DNA from: Exobacillus caeni
GTDB taxonomy: Bacteria > Bacillota > Bacilli > Bacillales > Guptibacillaceae
DNA length: 64,000 nucleotides
Assembly (NCBI RefSeq): GCF_005747095.1
Contig: NZ_SWLG01000001.1
Coordinates: 310,001 to 374,000 of the forward strand
Direction of reading: 5' to 3'
Shown here: in pieces, positions 35,618 to 43,984 of the stretch
How the letters are laid out: every line of letters starts with the position of its first letter
How positions within the stretch are numbered: the stretch's first letter is position 1
The notes under the pieces: model-generated
What the model saw: only the letters and a program-made list of their open reading frames with translations
Databases searched by the model: none
What the model was told of the DNA's origin: nothing
Program-made: the position numbers and the translations under genes

Positions 35618-36547
35618 ATGAATATTAAAAAGTTTTACTTTATCGTTAACAAAAGTGCGGGGAATGGAAAGGCTGGTTCCTTCTGGTACCGATTGAGAAA
35701 AAGGCTAGACGAACGGGGCATAAACTATATTGCAGTTGATACACATTGTCCGGGTCATGCTGAAAAATTGGCAATCGACATTTGCCGTACTGAAAAAAAC
35801 GATGAAATTGCACTTGTTGCTGTAGGAGGGGATGGAACGATTCACGAAGTCATTAACGGACTATCGGACTTTCCTGGAGTTCCTGTTGGCTTTTTGCCTG
35901 CTGGGAGTGGGAATGACTTCGCAAGGGGGTTTACCCATGAATCAGATCCTCTGATGGCGCTTGATAAAATCCTTTCTACTATTAATCTTGCAACCTACGA
36001 TATGGGGGCTTACCGTTTAGCTGAATCGGTTGGACTACGGACGTTCGCAAGTACGTTTGGAATAGGGTTCGATGCTGAAGTTTCCAGAGTTACGAATGAA
36101 TCATCCTATAAACGCTGGCTGAATAAAATAAAACTTGGTCGAGTTGCATATATCGTCTCTGTGGTAAGACTAGTTTTTTCTTATGTTCCACAAGATATCG
36201 AATTAGTTGTAGACGAAAGGAAGATGAGCTTTAATAGAACATGGCTTGTTGCAGTTTCGAATATCCCATTCATGGGAGGAGGAATGATGGTCAACCCGTC
36301 AGCCCGACCAAACGACGGCCTATTAGATGTTTGTGTTGTTCATAATATGAATCGGTTTAAATTACTTGTTCTATTTCCTCTTATTTATGGGGGGAAACAT
36401 ATCCGTTATAAAGAAGTGAAAATCCTAAGGGGAGAAAAAATCACAGTAACCAGCAGGCATCCGATTACGGCGCATGCTGACGGAGAGATCGTAGGCAGCA
36501 CCCCGGTATCGATTACTGTTCAGCCGGGGATAAGAAAAGTTATATAA
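35618..36547 (+). CDS. ytlR: Diacylglycerol-kinase-like lipid kinase YtlR
   Basis: A 309-aa DagK-catalytic-domain protein. IVNKSAGNGKAG and VGGDGTIHEVINGL (with GxGDGT core GGDGT) form the nucleotide site, PAGSGNDFARG follows, and the C-terminal ITAHADGEIVGSTPV is conserved in this group. It would phosphorylate a membrane lipid, but YtlR is a paralogue of DgkB and its substrate is not established. The longest frame begins 30 codons earlier within the lrgB gene; the ATG at 35618 after GGGGA fits better and gives the B. subtilis length. Confidence 0.9.
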   Translation: MNIKKFYFIVNKSAGNGKAGSFWYRLRKRLDERGINYIAVDTHCPGHAEKLAIDICRTEKNDEIALVAVGGDGTIHEVINGLSDFPGVPVGFLPAGSGNDFARGFTHESDPLMALDKILSTINLATYDMGAYRLAESVGLRTFASTFGIGFDAEVSRVTNESSYKRWLNKIKLGRVAYIVSVVRLVFSYVPQDIELVVDERKMSFNRTWLVAVSNIPFMGGGMMVNPSARPNDGLLDVCVVHNMNRFKLLVLFPLIYGGKHIRYKEVKILRGEKITVTSRHPITAHADGEIVGSTPVSITVQPGIRKVI

Positions 36548-36663
36548 ATAATAAAAACATCCTCCCGGCAAAAAAACGGCCATAAAAAGCATTGTAATGT
36601 ATCGCAATTATAAATTTTGTAAATATGATATTAACAAACCATTCTATTCAATAGGACATTCGA

Positions 36664-38850
36664 ATGAATAAGAGGGCGGGGATTTCCTTGAATGCTAGTT
36701 CTTCTACGTATGAAAAACAAAATAGTTTATTCACAGCTTATTGGGATGATTTTAATATAATCACGGTTATGATACATGAAACAGCAAGCGAATCTCTGTC
36801 CTTTCGCCTGACGGATGGCCAGGATTGGCTTCCTGTAAGCAATATAAGGGAACTAGAAAACGAACCTGTGAATCAAACGATCATACAGCTTCAGACAGTG
36901 GATCCCTTAAATGCGGGCCAGGAGTATTTTGTAGTTGATCAAAAAGGAAATAGTTGCTTGCTATTGACTGGAAAGGTAGTAAGAACAGAAGAATTTGACA
37001 GGAGATATGCTTACCAGAAAGACGATCTCGGCAGTATCTTGAACGGCGACCGAACAATATTTAAGATATGGGCTCCTACTGCGATACAGGTAAAGCTTAA
37101 TCTCTATGATAAAAAACAAAATTTTTTGAGAGTGTTAGACCTTGTCCGAGAAGAGAATGGAACATGGGCACATGAAGAACCAGGAAGGTTAGAAGGGAAT
37201 TACTACAGGTATCTTATAAACGTGAATGGCAGATGGAATAAAGCGGTTGATCCGTATGCAAAGGCTCTTTCGGTCAATGGAGAGTTTGGCGTTGTGTTAG
37301 ATTTGGCCAAAACAAACCCGCCTGGTTGGAATCCTTTCCATAAGCCAGAGTTTAAAAATGCAACAGATGCTATCATATATGAACTCCATGTGAGAGATTT
37401 TTCGATTCAAAGCCAAAGCGGAATGGTTCATAAAGGCAAATACCGTGCTTTAACAGAAAAACACACAAAAGGACCTCTTAATACAACTTCAGGGATGGAT
37501 TATTTGAAGGACCTTGGCGTTACACATGTAGAATTGCTGCCTATACAGGATTATGGCAGTGTGGATGAATCTGCTGCATTTCCGAACTATAACTGGGGTT
37601 ATGATCCTACTCATTATTTTGTACCTGAAGGGAGTTACTCCACCGATCCTTTTGATCCTGTCCAAAGAATAAAAGAAGTAAAAGAAATGGTTGCTGCTTT
37701 CCATGAAAATGGGATCAGGGTTATTATGGATGTCGTTTTCAACCATATTTATATCATTGAAGATTCTTCATTAGAGAAAATTGTACCAGGTTATTATTTT
37801 CGATATGATAAAGGCGGAAAGCCGTCTAATGGAACAGGGGTAGGAAATGATACGGCCTCTGAACGGTTCATGATGAGAAAATTGATGGTCGACTCTGTTC
37901 GGTTTTGGATAAAAGAATACGGAATTGACGGATTCAGATTTGATTTAATGGGGATTCACGATATTGAAACAATGAATGTAATCCGAAGGGAAATAGATGA
38001 AATCGATCCTTCCATTCTGATGATTGGCGAAGGGTGGAATATGCATACAATACTGGCTGATGATCAGAAAGCAAAGATTGAACATGCATCAAAAATGCCC
38101 GGGATCTGCCATTTTAATGACCGTTTTAGAGATGCTGTAAAAGGAAAGTTATTCAATCAAAATGATCAGGGGTTTGCGACTGGAAATCTTTTCGTTAAAG
38201 ATCAGATCGTTCAGTGTATAATGGGAAGTACAAACACACTCTTTTCCGCTCCGGGTCAATCAATCAATTATGTCGAGTGCCATGATAATCATACGTTGTG
38301 GGACAGGATGCTCATCAGCAATTCCTTTGAGGAGGAACTGATCAGGGAGAAAAGGCATTTGCTTGCATCAGCACTCGTTTTATTATCACAGGGAATTCCG
38401 TTTATCCATGCTGGCCAGGAATTCTTCCGGACAAAATATGGAGTGGAAAACAGCTACGCTTCTCCGGATGAGATCAATCAATTCGATTGGCAGAAAAAAG
38501 CCGGGGAAAGCCGGTCCGTTAACTATATAAAAGGGTTAATCCAGCTTAGAAGAGAACATCCGTGTTTCCGTTTACAGAGAAAAGACCAGATAAGAGAGCA
38601 TCTAACCTTTTATGAGTACTGTCCTTCTCTTTTAATCTACAAACTTCATCATTTAAAAGAAATAGACAGTTGGAACGAAGTAGTTGTTGTTCATAACGCT
38701 GGTATTGATTTAAAGAAAATCCAGGTCGACCCTCTAAAAAATTGGCATGTTGTAGTCGATAATGATAAGGCAGGAGTTACTGCGCTTTACTCTCTTGAAA
38801 TGAATGAGATAACTGTATCGCCATTAAGTACCCTGGTAATGTATAATTAA
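36664..38850 (+). CDS. amyX: Type I pullulanase
   Basis: A 728-aa GH13 pullulanase that cuts alpha-1,6 branch points of glycogen or maltodextrins. An N-terminal carbohydrate-binding region precedes a CBM48-like domain (IFKIWAPTAIQVKLNLYD, core IFKIWAPTA). YNWGYDPTHYF is the pullulanase signature. GFRFDLMGIHD carries the nucleophile, GEGWN the acid/base and ECHDNHTLWDR the third acidic residue. There is no signal peptide, so it acts in the cytosol. The ATG at 36664 and a TTG at 36691 (after GGGCGGGGA) are both possible starts. Confidence 0.94.
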   Translation: MNKRAGISLNASSSTYEKQNSLFTAYWDDFNIITVMIHETASESLSFRLTDGQDWLPVSNIRELENEPVNQTIIQLQTVDPLNAGQEYFVVDQKGNSCLLLTGKVVRTEEFDRRYAYQKDDLGSILNGDRTIFKIWAPTAIQVKLNLYDKKQNFLRVLDLVREENGTWAHEEPGRLEGNYYRYLINVNGRWNKAVDPYAKALSVNGEFGVVLDLAKTNPPGWNPFHKPEFKNATDAIIYELHVRDFSIQSQSGMVHKGKYRALTEKHTKGPLNTTSGMDYLKDLGVTHVELLPIQDYGSVDESAAFPNYNWGYDPTHYFVPEGSYSTDPFDPVQRIKEVKEMVAAFHENGIRVIMDVVFNHIYIIEDSSLEKIVPGYYFRYDKGGKPSNGTGVGNDTASERFMMRKLMVDSVRFWIKEYGIDGFRFDLMGIHDIETMNVIRREIDEIDPSILMIGEGWNMHTILADDQKAKIEHASKMPGICHFNDRFRDAVKGKLFNQNDQGFATGNLFVKDQIVQCIMGSTNTLFSAPGQSINYVECHDNHTLWDRMLISNSFEEELIREKRHLLASALVLLSQGIPFIHAGQEFFRTKYGVENSYASPDEINQFDWQKKAGESRSVNYIKGLIQLRREHPCFRLQRKDQIREHLTFYEYCPSLLIYKLHHLKEIDSWNEVVVVHNAGIDLKKIQVDPLKNWHVVVDNDKAGVTALYSLEMNEITVSPLSTLVMYN

Positions 38851-39029
38851 GATACTAATGACGAAAATAGGGTTTTTATGTTATAATTTCGTATTTGTAG
38901 GCACTTAAAATTTAAACACTGACTTGTTGTAATTTTAGTTTAAGTCAAACTTTCTTTCTTTTTCCACAAACGGGAAGCAAGAAGGTATAGGGGCTGCACT
39001 AGAATTATTGGAAATCGAAGGTGAAATTT

Positions 39030-39815
39030 TTGAAGAATATTTTAGGCGAAGGCTGGGAGGTAACACCTGCCGGCGGAGCGACAGGCGAAGCATATTTAGC
39101 AAAATACGGCGATGAGAAGTTGTTTCTAAAAAGGAATTCTTCACCATTTCTTGCTGTTTTATCAGCGGAAGGAATCGTTCCAAAATTACTATGGACGAAA
39201 AGGCTGGAGAACGGGGATGTGATAACAGCTCAGCGCTGGCTACAGGGCAGGGAGCTTAAATCCCATGAAATGAAGGGTCAGATGATTGCAGAACTATTGC
39301 GAAAGATCCATCGATCCGAAGAATTGGTCAAAATGCTGCATCGCCTTGGAAAAAAGCCGTTGACTCCTGACAATATTTTTGAAGATATCCATTATAAATA
39401 TGATCAGGCAAGCATTCAGCATCCTGAAGTAGAAACGGCAATTTCTTATCTTCAGGACAATAAAAATCATTTGGCGTTCGCGGAGAAAGTAGTCTGCCAT
39501 TGTGATGTAAATCATAACAACTGGCTATTAAGCGATGAGGGACACCTTTATTTAATCGATTGGGATGGCGCGATGGTCGCCGATCCAGCAGTTGATTTAG
39601 GGATGCTCCTCTACTGGTACGTTCCAAGAAACGAGTGGGAACAGTGGTTAACGTCCTATGGAACCAGTTATACAGAAGACCTGCATAAACGGATGTACTG
39701 GTATGTCGTTTGCCAGACTTTGTATGATATCTACTGGTATACCCTTAAAGGCCGAAACGAAGAAACAGCCTACTGGTTAAACTTTCTTACTGAGTTAAAC
39801 CGTACAGCTGTTTAG
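39030..39815 (+). CDS. ytmP: Phosphotransferase-fold protein YtmP
   Basis: A 261-aa member of the aminoglycoside phosphotransferase/choline kinase fold. VCHCDVNHNNWLL is the Brenner-type catalytic loop, and LYLIDWDGAMVADPAVDLG carries the metal-binding DxD (DWD). The phosphate-binding start is AGGATGEAYLAKYG. Its substrate is unknown. A GTG opens the frame at 39021, but AAGGTG overlaps it, so the TTG at 39030 is preferred. The same gene precedes ytzH and trmB in B. subtilis. Confidence 0.87.
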   Translation: MKNILGEGWEVTPAGGATGEAYLAKYGDEKLFLKRNSSPFLAVLSAEGIVPKLLWTKRLENGDVITAQRWLQGRELKSHEMKGQMIAELLRKIHRSEELVKMLHRLGKKPLTPDNIFEDIHYKYDQASIQHPEVETAISYLQDNKNHLAFAEKVVCHCDVNHNNWLLSDEGHLYLIDWDGAMVADPAVDLGMLLYWYVPRNEWEQWLTSYGTSYTEDLHKRMYWYVVCQTLYDIYWYTLKGRNEETAYWLNFLTELNRTAV

Positions 39816-39874
39816 AATGTTCTTCGCCGACAACACTTTTCGCATTTCCCTGGAGTTTAGTTCACTAAATAGAG

Positions 39875-40153
39875 CTATGACAACTGGTTTATCGAATCGA
39901 CCCATTGAGTCAGTTGAGCCTGATTATCATTAATATATCGGTTAAAGTCAGGTTGCTTAGTACCATTTGAACTGTAGCTATCAATCTCTTGTAAGATCGC
40001 TTTTGCCTGATCGGACATTTGGTCGTTGTTCATCAATGCTTTAGCAAGGCGACTTAGCTGTTCATATTCTGAAGTGGAACCACAACAATCGATTTGATGA
40101 TTTTGTAAAATATCGTGCAAAATCATTAGCTGATGTTTATGATCAATCGGCAT
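39875..40153 (-). CDS. ytzH: YtzH family protein
   Basis: A 92-aa soluble helical protein (MPIDHKHQLMILHDILQNHQ) with a CC pair (DCCGSTSEYEQL) and a C-terminal DNQAQLTQWVDSIN. Length and position between ytmP and trmB match B. subtilis YtzH. The frame opens 8 codons earlier, but AAAGGATG lies between, so the ATG at 40153 is used. The function of the family is unknown. Confidence 0.85.
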   Translation of the reverse strand: MPIDHKHQLMILHDILQNHQIDCCGSTSEYEQLSRLAKALMNNDQMSDQAKAILQEIDSYSSNGTKQPDFNRYINDNQAQLTQWVDSINQLS

Positions 40154-40247
40154 ACAATACACATCCTTTCTCTTCATCCATTTATAGGATGTGAAACAAA
40201 TTTTAATTTTATCCGCATGGAGCGTTTAAATGCTTCATGCTTTTTTA

Positions 40248-40336
40248 TCGTTTAACAAGGCGGCGGTGAAGTCGGTGAAAAGTTTAGGAAGAAAGCTAAG
40301 TGCAACTACGTCTCCGTCTTCCCTTAAACGCTGTCG
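40248..40336 (+). repeat. Interspersed repeat family A, copy 2
   Basis: About 89 bp with inverted ends CGTTTAA (40250-40256) and TTAAACG (40324-40330). It shares with the copy at 12606-12695 the block GCAACTAC-TCTCCG-CTTCC and the preceding AAG/CTAAG stretch. Confidence 0.6.
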
Positions 40337-40352
40337 TTTTTTTACTTCATAC

Positions 40353-40382
40353 AAAAAACAGAGAGCCTTTGCCCTCTGTTTT
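40353..40382 (-). terminator. Terminator of the CydS-like gene
   Basis: On the minus strand AAAACAGAG and CTCTGTTTT pair (with an inner GC/GC pair) around AAAGG-like loop bases, followed by a T-run; it starts 10 nt after the stop codon at 40392. Confidence 0.85.
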
Positions 40383-40391
40383 GCTGTTCTT

Positions 40392-40487
40392 TCATTCTGT
40401 TTTACCGTATGTTCCCCAGGCAAAAACACTGGCGATTGCTAAAATGATGACAATCCATGGTGCCCACATTATTAAGAAGTGGCTCAT
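40392..40487 (-). CDS. 31-aa CydS-like membrane protein
   Basis: A short frame with start ATG at 40487, Shine-Dalgarno GAAGGGAG 11 nt before it and a terminator right after the stop. The peptide (MSHFLIMWAPWIV, then a hydrophobic stretch ending FAWGTYGKTE) is one membrane helix. The pattern FLIM-x-AP-x-x-V at the N-terminus closely resembles CydS, the small subunit of Geobacillus cytochrome bd oxidase as I recall it. No cydAB genes are near. TATAAT on the minus strand at 40528-40523 could be its own -10. That it is a gene is well supported; the CydS link is inference. Confidence 0.7.
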   Translation of the reverse strand: MSHFLIMWAPWIVIILAIASVFAWGTYGKTE

Positions 40488-40588
40488 TTGGAATTCAGCT
40501 CCCTTCAAAAGGATACAGGTTCATTATATCCAACATACCCTTTTTTCCAGCAACTAAAATGGTTATGACGGGCTTTAGACGGGGAAGG

Positions 40589-40756
40589 TTAGTTTGAGGC
40601 GGTATTTAACTGGGAACGGTTCACCTTTGAACTGAAGCGATGTCCCAGTTTTTCGGCAGGATATACTGTTACGGAATAGCCGGCAAACAAAACTGCCATT
40701 GTTGCGAATACTGTACTTTCTACCAGGAATTGTCCTGTTCTTTTTAATGGTTTCAT
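40589..40756 (-). CDS. 55-aa single-span membrane protein, unknown
   Basis: ATG at 40756 with GGAGTGATTTA before it opens a 55-codon frame: basic start MKPLKRTGQF, then one hydrophobic span (TVFATMAVLFAGYSVTVY) and a polar tail. It lies 101 nt upstream of the CydS-like gene on the same strand, so the two may be co-transcribed. A strong cre-like site sits 48 nt upstream of the start. I do not recognise the protein. Confidence 0.6.
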   Translation of the reverse strand: MKPLKRTGQFLVESTVFATMAVLFAGYSVTVYPAEKLGHRFSSKVNRSQLNTASN

Positions 40757-40803
40757 TAAATCACTCCGTATCTTTTAATTTAGTCACTTTCTATACCTTA
40801 AAG

Positions 40804-40817
40804 TAGAAAACGCTTAC
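40804..40817 (-). promoter_or_regulatory. cre-like site upstream of the small membrane genes
   Basis: AGAAAACGCTTACA fits the cre consensus TGWAARCGYTWNCW at 13 of 14 positions, 48 nt upstream of the 55-aa gene on the minus strand and over 200 nt from trmB on the other side. Confidence 0.5.
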
Positions 40818-41022
40818 AAATCGAATCTGCCTATCGGGGATATAAGTGGCTGTAAGAGTATGATGCGGGTTTAGCTATCAACATCTTTGTTTTCAAGCTA
40901 ATTCCTTTGAATAACATCCAGTATCGATTGAAAGGCTTATGCTAAAGCTTTTTTCAAGGGGGTTTTCATGATAAAATGGCGATTAGGATTAGCATTAGAA
41001 AGTTGAAAGAGGAAGTGAAGGT

Positions 41023-41673
41023 ATGCGCCAGCGGAACAAACCATGGGCAAAAGAAAAATTGCATGAATATAAAGATATTGTCATTTCTGAACCTGAAAAC
41101 CAAAAAGGAAATTGGCATGAGATCTTTAATAATAACAATCCTATTTACATAGAGGTGGGAACAGGAAAAGGCCAGTTCATCAGCCAGATGGCAAAAAAGA
41201 ATCCAGATGGGAACTTCATCGGAATTGAGCTATCGGCAAGTGTGATCGTAACAGCATTGGATAAAGTGCTTGAAACAGAGGTTGAGAATGTTCGCCTTTT
41301 AAATGTGAATGCTGAGAAGTTAACGGATTATTTTTCTGAAAGCGAAATTTCAAGAGTGTTTTTAAACTTTTCCGATCCATGGCCGAAAAACAGGCATGAA
41401 AAAAGAAGGCTGATGTATAGCGATTTTTTATCTGTTTATGAAACGATTTTAAAGCCTGAAGGAGAGGTCCATTTTAAGACGGATAACCAGGCTTTGTTTG
41501 AGTATTCGATATATAGCTTTTCAAACTACGGGATGATCATCAAGAATGTTAGCCTGGATTTGCATAAGAGTGATTTTGAAAATAATGTCATGACAGAATA
41601 TGAAGAGAAGTTTTCGGAAAAAGGAAATAGGATTTACAGGTGTGAGGCGCAGTTTCGTAATAAGGCTCGTTGA
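41023..41673 (+). CDS. trmB: tRNA (guanine-N7)-methyltransferase
   Basis: A 216-aa SAM-dependent enzyme that makes m7G46 in tRNA. The SAM site is EVGTGKGQFI. The family motif FLNFSDPWPKNRHEKRRL (core NFSDPWPKNRHEKRRL) and the C-terminal FKTDNQALFEYS are diagnostic. It begins MRQRNKPWAKEKL, the basic tRNA-contacting tail. Shine-Dalgarno GAGGAAGTG precedes the ATG. It is ytmQ of B. subtilis in the same neighbourhood. Confidence 0.96.
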   Translation: MRQRNKPWAKEKLHEYKDIVISEPENQKGNWHEIFNNNNPIYIEVGTGKGQFISQMAKKNPDGNFIGIELSASVIVTALDKVLETEVENVRLLNVNAEKLTDYFSESEISRVFLNFSDPWPKNRHEKRRLMYSDFLSVYETILKPEGEVHFKTDNQALFEYSIYSFSNYGMIIKNVSLDLHKSDFENNVMTEYEEKFSEKGNRIYRCEAQFRNKAR

Positions 41674-41692
41674 TAGCGGGTCTTTTTTTAGT
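41659..41692 (+). terminator. Probable trmB terminator overlapping its 3' end
   Basis: AAGGCTCGT pairs with GCGGGTCTT using three G-U pairs, followed by seven T. The stem includes the last codons of trmB. Confidence 0.55.
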
Positions 41693-41922
41693 CTGGGGAA
41701 CGACAATTTTCCTCTTCCCTGCATCTCTTTTGTGATAATAGTTCTCCCATGTTGGCATGACGGATCTGACAAAAAACGAGCCATAGGAGAGCAAAGTAGT
41801 ATCCTTTTTCTAAATGATTCATGATTCTTATAGGGCTAATTCACAATAGTTTGTTAACTTTTAATTTTAGGGGATAGTTATGGTAAGCTTAGGACGTTAC
41901 TTATTTAGAAAGGAGCGGGATG

Positions 41923-42771
41923 ATGGAGCAGTTTAAGGCAGGAGAGCTAACTTTTACGTGGTTGAATGGCGGCGTGACTCATATGGATGGCGGAGCGATG
42001 TTTGGAGTTGTGCCGAAACCTCTTTGGAGCAAAAAGTACCCTGTAAACGATAAGAATCAGATCGAATTGCGTACAGATCCTATTTTAATTCAATATAAAG
42101 GTAAAAACCTGCTTATTGAGTCTGGAATAGGAAATGGAAAATTAAATGAAAAGCAAAAGAGGAATTACGGCGTAACAGAGGAGTCTTCTATTGAGTCTTC
42201 TTTAAAACAAATGAATCTTTCTACTGAGGATATCGATATGGTATTGATGACTCATTTACATTTCGACCATGCTTGCGGTTTGACAAAATGGGATGGAAAT
42301 GAATTAGTTCCCACTTTTGAAAACGCTGTTATTTATACATCAGCCATTGAATGGGATGAGATGAAGAACCCCAATATCCGTTCACAAAATACTTATTGGA
42401 AGGAGAATTGGGAGCCGATTACCGACCATGTAAGAACATTTGAAGAAGAAGTTGAAGTTTTGCCCGGGATCAAGATGCATCATACTGGTGGACATAGCAA
42501 CGGCCATTCTATCATAACGATTGACCATAACGGTGAACACTTTATACATATGGCTGATATTATGCCAACGCACGCTCACTCAAATGTGTTATGGGTTCTG
42601 GCTTATGATGATTATCCAATGGATTCGATCCGTGCTAAGCAGAAGTGGATCAAGGAAGCTGTAGATAAAAACGCCTGGTTCTTGTTCTATCATGATGCGT
42701 TTTACAGGGCACTGAAATGGAATGAAAAGTATGAAGTTACGGAAAAAGTAGAACGTGAAACATCTATATAG
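41923..42771 (+). CDS. ytnP: Metallo-beta-lactamase-fold lactonase YtnP
   Basis: A 282-aa MBL-fold hydrolase. [10 protein letters not shown] carries the dinuclear zinc motif HxHxDH; further ligands lie in [21 protein letters not shown] and [10 protein letters not shown]. The N-terminus [20 protein letters not shown] (exactly 20 residues) is typical of YtnP, reported in B. subtilis to degrade acyl-homoserine lactones or related signals. Two ATG codons in a row follow AAAGGAG; the second (41923) has the better spacing. It is followed by a terminator. Confidence 0.93.
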   Translation: MEQFKAGELTFTWLNGGVTHMDGGAMFGVVPKPLWSKKYPVNDKNQIELRTDPILIQYKGKNLLIESGIGNGKLNEKQKRNYGVTEESSIESSLKQMNLSTEDIDMVLMTHLHFDHACGLTKWDGNELVPTFENAVIYTSAIEWDEMKNPNIRSQNTYWKENWEPITDHVRTFEEEVEVLPGIKMHHTGGHSNGHSIITIDHNGEHFIHMADIMPTHAHSNVLWVLAYDDYPMDSIRAKQKWIKEAVDKNAWFLFYHDAFYRALKWNEKYEVTEKVERETSI

Positions 42772-42782
42772 AAGGCGATTTG

Positions 42783-42816
42783 AAGAACCGCGGGTTGGCG
42801 GTTCTTTTCTTTTGGA
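42783..42816 (+). terminator. ytnP terminator
   Basis: AAGAACCGC (42783-42791) and GCGGTTCTT (42798-42806) pair around 6 nt; TTCTTTT follows. Confidence 0.9.
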
Positions 42817-43068
42817 AGGAATGTTTTCGTAAACATTGCTAGATATCTATGACCTTATTTTTTCTAAAAGTTACGTTTTTTCACAGATAGAGGAATCGAT
42901 GACCTATAATTTTAAATCCTGGGATTTTCAGGCATTCATGCATTGTCTGAGTTCCGTGCTCTTCAAGCTGGCTATTGATACCTTCGATAAGCTGAAGAGT
43001 CTCCCATCTTCCACTCCAATCAACCTCTTGAGTTTTTTAACAAAATATCAGAAAAAACAATTGATTAG

Positions 43069-43090
43069 TTGAACATTTTTGATTGATTTT
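43069..43090 (+). promoter_or_regulatory. Putative FruR operator, upstream copy
   Basis: A 22-bp sequence (TTGAACATTTTTGATTG plus 5 bases) identical to 43164-43185, with starts 95 bp apart. DeoR-family regulators often bind such direct repeats ahead of their own operon. The binding role is inferred from repetition and position. Confidence 0.6.
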
Positions 43091-43163
43091 GGTTAAAGTA
43101 AGAATTGAGAAATAGACTTTGATTGGCCAATAAAGATATTTTTTTGAATTAATTTAATCGTTT

Positions 43164-43185
43164 TTGAACATTTTTGATTGATTTT
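43164..43185 (+). promoter_or_regulatory. Putative FruR operator, downstream copy
   Basis: Identical to 43069-43090 over 22 bp, ending 46 nt before the fruR start and next to the cre-like site, so probably at or near the promoter. Confidence 0.6.
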
Positions 43186-43199
43186 TGAAAAGGTTTTCA
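43186..43199 (+). promoter_or_regulatory. cre-like site at the fru promoter
   Basis: TGAAAAGGTTTTCA matches the CcpA consensus TGWAARCGYTWNCW at 13 of 14 positions and is nearly palindromic. It directly abuts the downstream direct repeat. CcpA control of fru operons is known in Bacillus; binding here is inferred. Confidence 0.5.
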
Positions 43200-43231
43200 T
43201 TAAAATAAGAAGTAAGAGAGAGGTGGATGGT

Positions 43232-43984
43232 TTGTTAACACCTGAGCGTCAGCAAATCATATTAGAGCTACTGAAAACAAAAAATGTTGTGACTGTCCAT
43301 GAAATGTGCGAGGCGACTGATGCTTCTGTCTCTACGATTAGAAGAGATCTCGCACAGCTCGAAAGTGAAGAAAAGTTAAGAAGAGTCCATGGAGGAGCAT
43401 CAAGGTTACATTCCAAAATAACGGAACCGACCGTAATGGAAAAGTCCGCTAAAAACATTAGCGAAAAGAAGGCTATCGCATCTTACGCAGCTTCGCTTGT
43501 AGAAAACGGAGATTGCGTTTATCTGGATGCCGGAACTTCTACAATGCAAATGGTCCCATTTTTAAGAGGAAAAGATATAGTGGTTGTGACAAACGGGTTC
43601 CACCTTATCGATCCATTGATCAAAAATGAAATCGAGACTTACATCTTAGGTGGAAAAATGAAGGTTAAAACTGGGGCTGTAGTTGGAGCGAAAGCGTTAG
43701 ACAGCATAGAGACATACCGTTTTGATAAAAGCTTTATCGGTATTAACGGCATTCATGAAAAATATGGCTATACGACTCCGGATCCAGAAGAGGCGATTAT
43801 GAAACGGAAGGCGATAGGTCTTTCACAGAAATCGTACATTTTGGCGGATCATAGCAAGTTAAAAGAAGTAACCTTTAGCAAAGTGGCTGAAATTAGCGAA
43901 GCATCGATTATCACGAGCTACCATGAGAAAGATGAGTTAAAGCAGTTAAAATCATTAACAACAGTAGAAGTGGTGAGAAAATGA
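43232..43984 (+). CDS. fruR: DeoR-family fructose operon regulator FruR
   Basis: A 250-aa DeoR/GlpR regulator. The N-terminal helix-turn-helix (MLTPERQQIILELLKTKN then SVSTIRRDLAQL) precedes the effector domain with YLDAGTSTMQMVP and FIGINGIHEKYG. It should sense fructose 1-phosphate and control the operon it heads. The frame opens 18 codons earlier; GAGGTGG lies 5 nt before the TTG at 43232, which is used. Its stop overlaps fruK by 4 nt (ATGA). Confidence 0.92.
   Translation: MLTPERQQIILELLKTKNVVTVHEMCEATDASVSTIRRDLAQLESEEKLRRVHGGASRLHSKITEPTVMEKSAKNISEKKAIASYAASLVENGDCVYLDAGTSTMQMVPFLRGKDIVVVTNGFHLIDPLIKNEIETYILGGKMKVKTGAVVGAKALDSIETYRFDKSFIGINGIHEKYGYTTPDPEEAIMKRKAIGLSQKSYILADHSKLKEVTFSKVAEISEASIITSYHEKDELKQLKSLTTVEVVRK

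Larger units (their letters stand above)
42817..43231. other. Gene-free region upstream of the fru operon
   Basis: A 78-codon plus-strand frame at 42836-43072 starts with TTG and has no ribosome-binding site; I treat it as chance. On the minus strand GATTGGAGTGGAAGATGGGA (43019 downward) resembles a worn end of the Bacillaceae GC-rich intergenic repeat. The right half carries the fru direct repeats and a cre-like site, listed separately. Confidence 0.5.

Noticed and set aside
40235-40429. A 64-codon minus-strand frame over the family A repeat.
   Set aside because: It runs through the repeat and the terminator of the CydS-like gene and has no ribosome-binding site.
42836-43072. A 78-codon plus-strand frame ahead of the fru operon.
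   Set aside because: Starts with a non-ATG codon without a Shine-Dalgarno, and part of it reads through a worn intergenic repeat.
43069-43185. The two identical 22-bp repeats considered as a minimal CRISPR or attachment-site pair.
   Set aside because: Only two copies, no integrase or cas gene, and the position right before fruR fits operator sites better.
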